Source of the DNA: an archaeon
GTDB lineage: Archaea > Thermoproteota > Nitrososphaeria > Nitrososphaerales > Gagatemarchaeaceae
Length of the DNA: 58,123 nt
NCBI GenBank assembly: GCA_021848045.1
Contig: JAJZNC010000035.1
Coordinates: forward strand, 1-58,123
Reading direction: 5' to 3'
Shown here: positions 40,796 through 48,262 of the stretch, one piece after another
How positions within the stretch are numbered: the stretch's first letter is position 1
Layout of the letters: every line of letters starts with the position of its first letter
The notes under the pieces: generated by a model
Database searches by the model: none
What the model was told of the DNA's origin: nothing
Seen by the model: the letters and a program-made list of their open reading frames with translations, nothing else
Translations under genes and position numbers: made by a program

Positions 40796-41281
40796 CTACT
40801 GGGCCTCCCTCGCGACGAACTCTATGTGGACCAGGACGTGGAAGTTGGGGCTGCTCCTCCCGTGAGCCCTGGGGACGTAGTCCTTTATCACGCGCCCCGA
40901 CTTTGCTGATGAGTGTATCAGGTGGACCCTGTCGGGGTCGAAGCCCTTGAACTCGCAGTTGCCCCTCAGGTTCTGGAGGATCGTGAGGATCTGCCCCGCC
41001 GCCTTTACCGGGTAGGAGCCCGTGGGGAACCCGTTCAGCTCGCTCCTGTGGCCCACCTTCTTCTTGAACCGCCTGAACGCCACCGGGGCCTCCTTCGCCT
41101 CCACGGTCTCGGCGAGCTCTATCGCCTTTGTCAGGGTCATCCCCTTCAGGGTGTTGCAGATCTCGCGCGCGGCTTTCGGGGAGATGTCGAGCTCCCTCCC
41201 GCTAGCCCTGACGTGGATCGCGGGGTCGTAACCCTCCATGCTGTATCCGAATTGAGGCAACAGTGGCTTACCGATTCCCAC
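40796..41281 (-). CDS. rpl22: ribosomal protein uL22
   Basis: 161 residues: VRASGRELDISPKAAREICN, EAPVAFRRFKKKVGHRSELN, PVKAAGQILTILQNLRGNCE and GRSSPNFHVLVHIEFVARE. GTG 41281 is 19-28 bases after a strong TATA-like box, so the long L22-to-Cbf5 operon starts here. In many archaea S19 and L2 lie upstream; they are not adjacent here. Confidence 0.94.
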   Translation of the reverse strand: MGIGKPLLPQFGYSMEGYDPAIHVRASGRELDISPKAAREICNTLKGMTLTKAIELAETVEAKEAPVAFRRFKKKVGHRSELNGFPTGSYPVKAAGQILTILQNLRGNCEFKGFDPDRVHLIHSSAKSGRVIKDYVPRAHGRSSPNFHVLVHIEFVAREAQ

Positions 41282-41299
41282 CGACCGGCCTGCGGAGTG

Positions 41300-41309
41300 G
41301 ATATAAAGC
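41300..41309 (-). promoter_or_regulatory. TATA-like box of the L22-Cbf5 operon
   Basis: GCTTTATATC on the minus strand, centred about 24 bases before GTG 41281. One of the clearest promoter matches in the window. Confidence 0.6.
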
Positions 41310-41390
41310 TAACTCAACGATAGGCCGGTCGTAGCAAGTTTCCTAGCGGATGCGATGCTCCGTCTCCCCACCTTTAGGGCAGCACGCCAA

Positions 41391-41398
41391 AGTTTAAC
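41391..41398 (+). promoter_or_regulatory. TATA-like box for sdhA
   Basis: AGTTTAAC on the plus strand about 40 bases before the inferred sdhA start; a purine-rich GGGAGGGGAGG at 41417-41427 follows as a possible ribosome-binding site. Confidence 0.45.
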
Positions 41399-41434
41399 GC
41401 GCCGGGCGGCGGTCGAGGGAGGGGAGGCCGCAGC

Positions 41435-43162
41435 ACGGACCGCGCGTCGCACGACGTCGTCATCGTAGGCTCGGGCATAGCAGGGCTGCGGGCCGCGATC
41501 GAGGCCTCGAGGGCGAGCGAGGGCAGGGCGGACGTGGCGGTGGTGACCAAGCTCCAGGCGATGCGCTCGCACTCGGTGAGCGCGGAGGGTGGGACGGCCG
41601 CGGTCCTCTACCCGGAGCTGGGCGACTCCTTCGAGTCCCACATCTTCGACACGGTGAAGGGGTCGGACTATCTGGGAGACCAGGACGCGATTGAGCGCTT
41701 CGTGAAGGCGATGCCTTCGGAGGTCTACCAGCTCGAGCACTGGGGGATGCCCTGGTCGAGGCGCGAGGACGGGAGGATCGCGCAGCGGTGGTTCGGCGGC
41801 TACAGCTACCCGAGGGCGACCTTCGCGGAAGACAAGGTGGGGTTCCACGAGATGCAGACCCTCTACGACGAGTGCACCAGGCACGAGGGCATCTCGTTCT
41901 ACCAGGAGTGGTTCGCCACGTCCGTGGTGGTGGAGGACGGCGCGTTCAGGGGGGTCCTCGCCATAGACATCAAGTCGGGCGAGCTGCTCCCCGTCGCGGG
42001 GAAGGCGGGGATAATCGCGACGGGGGGCGCGGGGAGGCTCTACGGCTTCGCGACCTACGGGCACGGCTCGACCCCCGACGGCCTCGCCATGGGGTTCCGC
42101 GCGGGCGTCCCCCTGAAGGACATGGAGTTCGTCCAGTTCCACCCGTCCGGGCTCATCCCGTCCGGGATACTGATCACCGAGGGGGCGAGGGCGGACGGGG
42201 GGGTGCTTGTGAACAAGGACGGCGAGAGGTTCATGAAGAGGTACGCCCCCGAGCGGCTGGAGCTGGCCTCGAGGGACGTGGTCTCGAGGGCGATAATGAC
42301 CGAGGTGGAGGAGGGGCGCGGGATGAAGGACGAGAAGAGCGGGTACGACTACGTCCACCTCGACCTCACCGGCATCGGCGCGGAGAAGGTGAAGGAGAGG
42401 CTCGCGGGGATAAGGGAGATCGCGATGAAGTTCAGGGGCATCGACCCCGTGGAGGAGCCGCTCCCCGTGAGACCAGTCTGCCACTACATGATGGGAGGCC
42501 TCGACGTGGACATCGACGGCTTCACCGGAGTCAGGGGCCTCTGGGCTGCGGGGGAGGCCGCGTGCGTGAGCATCAACGGGGCGAACAGGCTGGGGGCGAA
42601 CTCCACGGCCGAGTGCCTCGTCTGGGGGAGGATCGTCGGGGCCGAGGCGGCGGCGTACGCCGCGGGGAAGGGGGAGGCGAGGGTGCCTCGGGAGGCGGTG
42701 GAGGGCGAGGAGAAGCGCGTCTTCGACGGGATATTCCGGGGCCGGGGAGGGACGGACCCCTACGACGTGAGGGACGCCGTCCAGAGGGCGATGGAGGAGG
42801 GGGCGTTCGTGTACAGGACGGGGGAGGGGATCGCCAAGGCGCTGAAGGCGGTCCGCGCCCTCATGCAGACCGACTATCTGCACTGCGACGACCACAGCAG
42901 GAGGTACAACACCAACCTGACCAACGTCCTAGAGGTGGAGGCGCTGCTGGTGGCGGCCGAGGCCGTGCTCGCCTGCGCCCACGCGAGGGAGGAGTCAAGG
43001 GGCGCCCACGCGAGGAGGGACTTCCCCGGGAGGGACGACGCGAACTGGCTCAAGCACAGCCTGGCCATCCACTCCCCCGGGGAGCCGGGGGGCGGGCAGG
43101 TCAGGCTCGCGTACTCCCCGGTGAGGGTGACCAGGTACCAGCCGGCCGAGCGGCACTACTAG
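41435..43162 (+). CDS. sdhA: succinate dehydrogenase flavoprotein subunit (non-canonical start)
   Basis: Oxidises succinate to fumarate at a covalent FAD. Homology starts at HDVVIVGSGIAGLRAAIEAS; then RSHSVSAEGGTAAVL with the flavin-linking His, FVQFHPSGLIPSGILITEGA, and the arginine-containing RPVCHYMMGGLDVDI and GANRLGANSTAECLVWG. The full-length protein would be about 575 residues, but in this frame there is no ATG, GTG or TTG before GTG 41534, which would delete the FAD-binding Rossmann motif. ACG 41435, about seven bases after a strong purine-rich ribosome-binding site, is the best candidate; a sequence error is also possible. First gene of sdhACDB. Confidence 0.9.
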   Translation, partial: TDRASHDVVIVGSGIAGLRAAIEASRASEGRADVAVVTKLQAMRSHSVSAEGGTAAVLYPELGDSFESHIFDTVKGSDYLGDQDAIERFVKAMPSEVYQLEHWGMPWSRREDGRIAQRWFGGYSYPRATFAEDKVGFHEMQTLYDECTRHEGISFYQEWFATSVVVEDGAFRGVLAIDIKSGELLPVAGKAGIIATGGAGRLYGFATYGHGSTPDGLAMGFRAGVPLKDMEFVQFHPSGLIPSGILITEGARADGGVLVNKDGERFMKRYAPERLELASRDVVSRAIMTEVEEGRGMKDEKSGYDYVHLDLTGIGAEKVKERLAGIREIAMKFRGIDPVEEPLPVRPVCHYMMGGLDVDIDGFTGVRGLWAAGEAACVSINGANRLGANSTAECLVWGRIVGAEAAAYAAGKGEARVPREAVEGEEKRVFDGIFRGRGGTDPYDVRDAVQRAMEEGAFVYRTGEGIAKALKAVRALMQTDYLHCDDHSRRYNTNLTNVLEVEALLVAAEAVLACAHAREESRGAHARRDFPGRDDANWLKHSLAIHSPGEPGGGQVRLAYSPVRVTRYQPAERHY

Positions 43163-43263
43163 CTTAAGTAAAATGTCCCCCGGCAAGAGGGGGGTGACCT
43201 CGCGAGCTGGCTGAGAGCGGAGCGGAGGACCCCGGGTCAGAGGCGGCCCGGAACAGGAGGGGG

Positions 43264-43686
43264 GTGGCCGGGTGGTTCGACCCCCGGCGCACCAACATCG
43301 AGAGGTGGGCTTACACCTTCCAGAGGGTCACGGGCCTGGCGGTCCTTGCGTACGTGGTGGCGCACATCGGGGACACGAGCTTCTTCGTCGGCGGGCCGTT
43401 CGGGGAGGGGCCGAGCAGGGCGTCTTGGGCGGCGGGCCTCTCGGTCACCGAGAGCCTCCTGGGCCACCTGGTCCTCGTGATGGTCGTCCTGGTGGTGGTC
43501 TACCACGGGATCAACGGCGTGAGGCTGATACTCTCCGAGTACGGGGTGATATTCGACAAGCCCTCGAGGCCCGACTATCCATACAGGGCCAAGTCCCTCA
43601 GGGCGGTGCAGAGGCACCTCATCTGGGTCGCGATAGTGGGGGCGATCCTCGCAGCGCTCTACTCCGGAGGCCTGCTCCTTGGGTGA
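43264..43686 (+). CDS. sdhC: succinate dehydrogenase cytochrome b/membrane anchor subunit
   Basis: 140 residues with three membrane segments: RVTGLAVLAYVVAHIGDTSF (heme-ligand region), SLLGHLVLVMVVLVVVYHGI ending in the YHGINGVRLI motif, and LIWVAIVGAILAALYSGGLL. GTG 43264 is preceded by AGGAGG five bases upstream. Lies 101 bases after sdhA and 6 before sdhD. Confidence 0.88.
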   Translation: MAGWFDPRRTNIERWAYTFQRVTGLAVLAYVVAHIGDTSFFVGGPFGEGPSRASWAAGLSVTESLLGHLVLVMVVLVVVYHGINGVRLILSEYGVIFDKPSRPDYPYRAKSLRAVQRHLIWVAIVGAILAALYSGGLLLG

Positions 43687-43692
43687 GGCGGC

Positions 43693-44043
43693 GTGAGGGA
43701 GTCCACCCTGATGCAGATGCAGTACGTCACGGCGGTCCTCGCGGTCCTCCTGGTGGGGGTCCACCTCCTCATGCAGGGGGTGCTGGTCCCCTACGGGGAG
43801 GCGGTATCCTTCCAGCGCGTCCTTTCCGTCTACAGGGACGCCGTCGACGGGGCGCTCCTCGAGATCCTGCTGGTCGTGGTCCTCGCCCACGGGTTCAACG
43901 GGCTGAGGACGATCCTCATCGAGTGGAGGCAGACCCCGTCCTGGACGAGGGGGGTCAACTGGGCGGTGCTGGTGGCGGCGCTCGCCACGATGGCGTACGG
44001 GACCAGGACCGTGATCCTCGCGGCGACGGGGCAGGTGTCCTGA
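43693..44043 (+). CDS. sdhD: succinate dehydrogenase second membrane anchor
   Basis: 116 residues, three membrane segments with AHGFNGLRTILIEW, a counterpart of the SdhC HGxNGxR motif, so it is homologous to sdhC. Abuts sdhB. Confidence 0.82.
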   Translation: MRESTLMQMQYVTAVLAVLLVGVHLLMQGVLVPYGEAVSFQRVLSVYRDAVDGALLEILLVVVLAHGFNGLRTILIEWRQTPSWTRGVNWAVLVAALATMAYGTRTVILAATGQVS

Positions 44044-44841
44044 TTGGCGGGCGAGGAGGTCGTGCTGAAGATCAGGAGGTTCGACCCCTCGCTGGACGAG
44101 AGACCCCGCGTCGAGGCGTTCGCGGTGCCCCTCAAGGAGGGGATGACGGTGCTGGACGCGCTCATCTACGTGAAGAGCCGGCTCGACCACGGGCTCGCGG
44201 TCCGGTTCTCCTGCAGGATGGCGTCCTGCGGCTCGTGCGGGATGAAGATCGACGGTAGGGCGCGCCTCGCCTGCGAGACCCAGATCTCCTCACTCCCCCG
44301 GGGCGCGGTCGCGGTAGAGCCGATGGACAACTTCCCGATAGTGAGGGACCTCGTCGTCGACCTCGAGAGGTTCTTCGCGAGGCACGCCGCGGCGATGCCG
44401 GGGCTTGTGAGGGAGCGCGACCCGGAGGAGCAGGAGTCCCCCACGGGAGAGTACCTCATGGCCCCGGGCGAGCTGGAGTCATTCGTCCAGTTCACCTACT
44501 GCATAAAGTGCGGGCTGTGCAGCTCCTCCTGCCCCACCGCGTCGACCGACGCGCTCTTCCCGGGCCCGCAGGCGCTCTCGCAGGCGTACAGGTTCCTGGC
44601 CGACCCGAGGGACGAAGGGGAGGAGAGGCGGCTCGAGAGGGTCGACGCCGAGCACGGGGTCTGGAGGTGCCACTTCGCCGGGACGTGCTCTGCGGTCTGC
44701 CCCAAGGGGGTCGACCCGGCGCTCGGGATCCAGCTCCTGAAGAGGCACGTGATGTCAGCGAGGTCGCCCTTCGGCAGGAAGAAGCGGAGGGGGGCTCCCG
44801 TCTTCCCCAACCCGAACGGGGACCTCCTGGGGCAGCCCTAG
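44044..44841 (+). CDS. sdhB: succinate dehydrogenase iron-sulfur subunit
   Basis: 265 residues carrying the three cluster sites: 2Fe-2S at CRMASCGSCG (Cys57, Cys62, Cys65) plus Cys77; 4Fe-4S at CIKCGLCSSSCP (Cys153, 156, 159, 163); 3Fe-4S with CHFAGTCSAVCP (Cys209, 215, 219). TTG 44044 begins immediately after the sdhD TGA. It ends three bases from sufU on the other strand. Confidence 0.95.
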   Translation: MAGEEVVLKIRRFDPSLDERPRVEAFAVPLKEGMTVLDALIYVKSRLDHGLAVRFSCRMASCGSCGMKIDGRARLACETQISSLPRGAVAVEPMDNFPIVRDLVVDLERFFARHAAAMPGLVRERDPEEQESPTGEYLMAPGELESFVQFTYCIKCGLCSSSCPTASTDALFPGPQALSQAYRFLADPRDEGEERRLERVDAEHGVWRCHFAGTCSAVCPKGVDPALGIQLLKRHVMSARSPFGRKKRRGAPVFPNPNGDLLGQP

Positions 44842-44844
44842 CCC

Positions 44845-45249
44845 TCACTCCGGCTCGTCGTACTTGTCGCCGAGGTACCCGTAGACTCCCGTCTTCAGCA
44901 CCTTGACCGAGAGCATCGCGCACTTTATCCTCGCGGGCCCGAGGTCGGAGGTCCCGAGCATCTTCGTGATGTCGTCCCGCGAGAGGCTCCTGACCCACTC
45001 CAGGGGCTTGCCCTTGGCCAGCTCGGTGAGCATCGAGGCGGAGGCCTGGCTTATCGCGCAGCCCTTGCCGACGAACCTGATCTCCTCGATCTTGTCCTTG
45101 TCGGGAGAGACCTTGACCTGCATCTCCACCTCGTCGCCGCAGAGGGGGTTGAGGTCCTTGGCGTCGATGTCGTGCGGGTCGAGCTTCCCGAAGTTCCTCG
45201 GGTTCCTGTAGTAGTCGAGGATGAGCTCCCGGTAAAAGTCGCTGCTCAT
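44845..45249 (-). CDS. sufU: SufU/IscU-type Fe-S scaffold or sulfur-relay protein
   Basis: 134 residues with the three conserved cysteines of the family: NPLCGDE (Cys37, with Asp39), GKGCAISQAS (Cys64) and KCAMLS (Cys110). It takes sulfur from SufS and delivers it to SufB, or holds a nascent cluster. ATG 45249 overlaps the sufS stop as ATGA. Last gene of the suf operon. Confidence 0.92.
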   Translation of the reverse strand: MSSDFYRELILDYYRNPRNFGKLDPHDIDAKDLNPLCGDEVEMQVKVSPDKDKIEEIRFVGKGCAISQASASMLTELAKGKPLEWVRSLSRDDITKMLGTSDLGPARIKCAMLSVKVLKTGVYGYLGDKYDEPE

Positions 45250-46502
45250 ACTGAGAAGACCTTCTTGGCCTTTAGGAGGGCGGCTATGAAGGCGTCGACG
45301 TCGTCGTACGAGTTGTAGATGTAGAAGCTCGCCCTGCTGGTGCCGGGGACGCCCAGATGGTCCATGAGCGGCTGGGCGCAGTGGTGCCCCGACCTGATCG
45401 CGACGCCCTCCGCGTCGAGTATGGAGGCCATGTCGTGGGGGTGGATGTCAGCGAGGTTGAAGGATATCACGCCGCCGCGCGACTCAGGGTCGGCAGGGCC
45501 GTAGACCGTGAGGGCGGGGATGGCAGAGAGCTTCTCGAAGGAGTAGCGGAGCAGCTCCACCTCGTGCCGCCTCACCCTGTCCATCCCCACAGAGGCAAGG
45601 TAGTCGATCGCAGCACCGAACCCGACCGCGTCGGCTATGTTGGTGGTCCCGGCCTCGAACTTGTATGGGACGTCGTTCCACCTCGCGCCGTCGACGTGGA
45701 CCTCCTTGATCATGTCCCCCCCGGTCTGGAACGGCCCCATCGAGTCGAGGAGCTCCCTCCTGCCGTAGAGGGCGCCGATCCCCGTGGGTCCGAGCATCTT
45801 GTGGCCGGAGACCGCGAAGAAGTCGCAGCCGATCCTCCGGACGTCGACCGCCATGTGGGGGGCAGACTGGGCACCGTCGACGACCGTCACCGCCCCCGCG
45901 CTCCTTGCCATCGAGCAGAGCCTCTCGGCGTCGTTGATCGTGCCGAGCACGTTCGAGCACTGCGTGAAGGCGACGAGGGCGGGAGAGAGCCCGAGGAGGC
46001 GCTCGAACTCGCCCATGTCCAGCCTTCCGTCGGGCGTGAGCGGGACGTACTCTATCCGCGCCCCCCTCTCCTTCGCGAGCTGCTGCCAGGGCACGATGTT
46101 GCTGTGGTGCTCCATGAGGGTGAGGAGCACGACGTCCCCCTCCTTCACCGCGGCCGGGCCCCAGGCGAACCTCACCAGGTTGATGGACTCGGTCGTCCCG
46201 CGGGTGAAGACCACCTCCCTGTGCGAGCCCGCGTTCAGGAAGCGCGCGACCTTCTTCCTGGCGGCCTCGTGGGCCTCCGTGGCCTCGATGCTCAACTGGT
46301 GCACTCCTCGGTGGATGTTGGCGTTGTAGCGCGAGTAGTAGTCGACCAGGGAGTCGATCACCGCCTTTGGCTTTTGGGTGGTGGCCGCGTTGTCCAGGTA
46401 GACCAGGCGCTTCCCGTCGAACGTCCTTCTCAGTATGGGGAAGTCGCCCCTGACCTTCTCAACGTCGACAGTCTTCGTAGGCTCGAGCAATTCTCTCTTC
46501 AC
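45246..46502 (-). CDS. sufS: SufS-type cysteine desulfurase
   Basis: 418-residue PLP enzyme that provides sulfur for cluster assembly. It has the PLP lysine in SGHKMLGPTG (Lys235), the catalytic Cys375 in RSGHHCAQPL, and LMEHHSNIVPWQ, VVDGAQSAPHMAVD as fold markers. GTG 46502 is 7 bases after the Rieske gene. Confidence 0.94.
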   Translation of the reverse strand: MKRELLEPTKTVDVEKVRGDFPILRRTFDGKRLVYLDNAATTQKPKAVIDSLVDYYSRYNANIHRGVHQLSIEATEAHEAARKKVARFLNAGSHREVVFTRGTTESINLVRFAWGPAAVKEGDVVLLTLMEHHSNIVPWQQLAKERGARIEYVPLTPDGRLDMGEFERLLGLSPALVAFTQCSNVLGTINDAERLCSMARSAGAVTVVDGAQSAPHMAVDVRRIGCDFFAVSGHKMLGPTGIGALYGRRELLDSMGPFQTGGDMIKEVHVDGARWNDVPYKFEAGTTNIADAVGFGAAIDYLASVGMDRVRRHEVELLRYSFEKLSAIPALTVYGPADPESRGGVISFNLADIHPHDMASILDAEGVAIRSGHHCAQPLMDHLGVPGTSRASFYIYNSYDDVDAFIAALLKAKKVFSV

Positions 46503-46509
46503 GAGGCCG

Positions 46510-46812
46510 CTAGATCTCGATGAAAATCGAGCCTTCCTCTATTTTAACGTTGTAACGCCTCAGCGGCTCGGTCGCGGGAGGGTTGTAGACCTCGCCGGTC
46601 CTCAGGTCGAACTGGGACAGGTGCAGCTGGCAGACCACCCTGTCCTCGACCTTGAAGCCCTGCGAGAGAAGGGACTCCTCGTGGGTGCACACCCCGTCCA
46701 CCGCGTAGACCTCGCCCCCCAGGTTGGAGAGCAGTATCTTCCTCCCCTCGGCCTCGACCCCCGCCATCGTCTCGGGGGGGAGCGCCGAGAGGTCGATCAC
46801 CTTGACGAACAA
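46510..46812 (-). CDS. Rieske-type [2Fe-2S] ferredoxin inside the suf operon
   Basis: A 100-residue soluble Rieske domain with ligands Cys42 and His44 (VCTHEESLLSQG) and Cys61 and His64 (CQLHLSQFDLRTG). No signal peptide or membrane helix, so it is cytoplasmic. It sits between sufD and sufS on the same strand with gaps of 8 and 7 bases, so it may supply electrons for Fe-S assembly. The TTG start and spacing are consistent with co-translation. Confidence 0.88.
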   Translation of the reverse strand: MFVKVIDLSALPPETMAGVEAEGRKILLSNLGGEVYAVDGVCTHEESLLSQGFKVEDRVVCQLHLSQFDLRTGEVYNPPATEPLRRYNVKIEEGSIFIEI

Positions 46813-46820
46813 GGCGCCGC

Positions 46821-48239
46821 CTATCCCCTGTACTTGTAGTGCCGCTCGAAGATGTCGTCAGATTTGTGCCTCTCCTGGTCGGGCACCTCGCCCGTGAGCG
46901 CGAGGAGGGTCTCCTTGTCGACGAGGCGCCTCCGCTCCCCCGACCACTTGCCCTCCACGGTGAACCTCGCGCCCTCCCTGGCGAACTCGAGCGGGATCCT
47001 CGAGATCACGGGCTCGAAGAACCCGGTGACTATGAGCTTCTTCGCCTCGTCCTCGGGGAGGCCCCTTGCCTCCAGGTAGAAGACCTGGTCCTCGTCGATC
47101 TGCGCGACCGAGGCCGAGTGCGTGGCCTTGACCTCGTTGGTGTCGATGTCCAGGCCGGGGATCGCGTCGGAGCGAGCGCGCTTGTCGAGGAGCATCGCGT
47201 GGTGCGCGATGTACGAGTGGGAGTTCTTCGCCCCCCTCCTGATCTTGGCCATCCCCTTGAAGATCGACTGGGACTCGCCCTTGAGGACGCCCCTCGCGGT
47301 GAGGGCACCCTGCGAGTCGGGGGAGTTGTGGACCAGGTTAGCGTCGAGGTCGAAGCGCTGCCTTCCGTCGCAGAAGAAGACATCGTACCCCTCGAACGAC
47401 GCCCCCCTGCCGTTGAGCCCGAGGTTGAACCTAGAGCGGGTCACCCCGCCCCCGAGGAAGACGGTGGCTAGGGACGCCCTGGCGTTGGCCGCCACCGACG
47501 CCCCCTCGTTGGAGACGTAGACGCCGTCGTCGTCCAGGAGCTGGACCGATGTCCCGTCCACCTGCGAGCCGCTCTCTGCGAAGACGTCGAAGCTGGAGCT
47601 CAGGAGGAAGGGGCCTTGGCTCTCGGCCGTATAGACCTCCTGGAGGTACTCGAACTTGGAAGACTCCTCGGCGTAGATGATCGTCGTCTCGACGATGCTG
47701 GAGGATGGGTTCCTGGTGACCAGGAGCCTCCGCAGGGAGGAAGGGGCGCGGGCGCCCCTGGGGACGCGTATGAAGATGCCAGAGGTGAAGAAGGCGGCGT
47801 TGAACGCGGCGTACTTCTCCGTCTTCGGGTCGGCCAGCCTCCGGGAGAGGAGGTCCTTGATGAGAGAACCGTGCTTCGAGATGGCATCGCGGATAGGGAG
47901 GACCTCGATGCCGGTCTCCGCGTACCTCTCGTCGAGGTCTATGTGGACCGTGGTGGAGTTGCCCTGGAGGACGATGTTCGTCTCCCTCCCGGTTAGGAAG
48001 CCCTCGAAGTGCCCCCTCATGTCGACGGCCTCCTCGTCGTCTGCTACCGAGAACTGCTCCGGGTCGAAGGCCGAGACCCCGCCGTACTTCTTGTAGAGCG
48101 GGGAGGTCTCGAGGGGGAGGGAGGAGAAGCTCTTGAGCGCCTCGAACCGATACTCCATGAGCCAACTCGGCTCCCCCGCGCGCCTCGAGATCGAGCTTAC
48201 CTGCTCCTCCGTGAAGCGTGAAACCGCGCTCTGCGCCAT
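46821..48239 (-). CDS. sufD: SufD, Fe-S assembly scaffold partner
   Basis: 472 residues; SufBD-domain protein: RARSDAIPGLDIDTNEVKAT, HSASVAQIDEDQVFYLEARG and EAKKLIVTGFFEPVISRIP at the C-terminal region that contains the conserved His of the SufB-SufD interface. Forms the SufBCD complex with SufB and the ATPase SufC. ATG 48239 is 23 bases after sufB. Confidence 0.93.
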   Translation of the reverse strand: MAQSAVSRFTEEQVSSISRRAGEPSWLMEYRFEALKSFSSLPLETSPLYKKYGGVSAFDPEQFSVADDEEAVDMRGHFEGFLTGRETNIVLQGNSTTVHIDLDERYAETGIEVLPIRDAISKHGSLIKDLLSRRLADPKTEKYAAFNAAFFTSGIFIRVPRGARAPSSLRRLLVTRNPSSSIVETTIIYAEESSKFEYLQEVYTAESQGPFLLSSSFDVFAESGSQVDGTSVQLLDDDGVYVSNEGASVAANARASLATVFLGGGVTRSRFNLGLNGRGASFEGYDVFFCDGRQRFDLDANLVHNSPDSQGALTARGVLKGESQSIFKGMAKIRRGAKNSHSYIAHHAMLLDKRARSDAIPGLDIDTNEVKATHSASVAQIDEDQVFYLEARGLPEDEAKKLIVTGFFEPVISRIPLEFAREGARFTVEGKWSGERRRLVDKETLLALTGEVPDQERHKSDDIFERHYKYRG

Positions 48240-48262
48240 GGTCTTTCTCCCTGGGCCTTGGT

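Noticed and set aside
43173-43214. Thirteen-codon frame starting ATG after CTTAAGTAAA between sdhA and sdhC
   Set aside because: Too short and not in frame with sdhC; most likely part of an internal promoter or chance.
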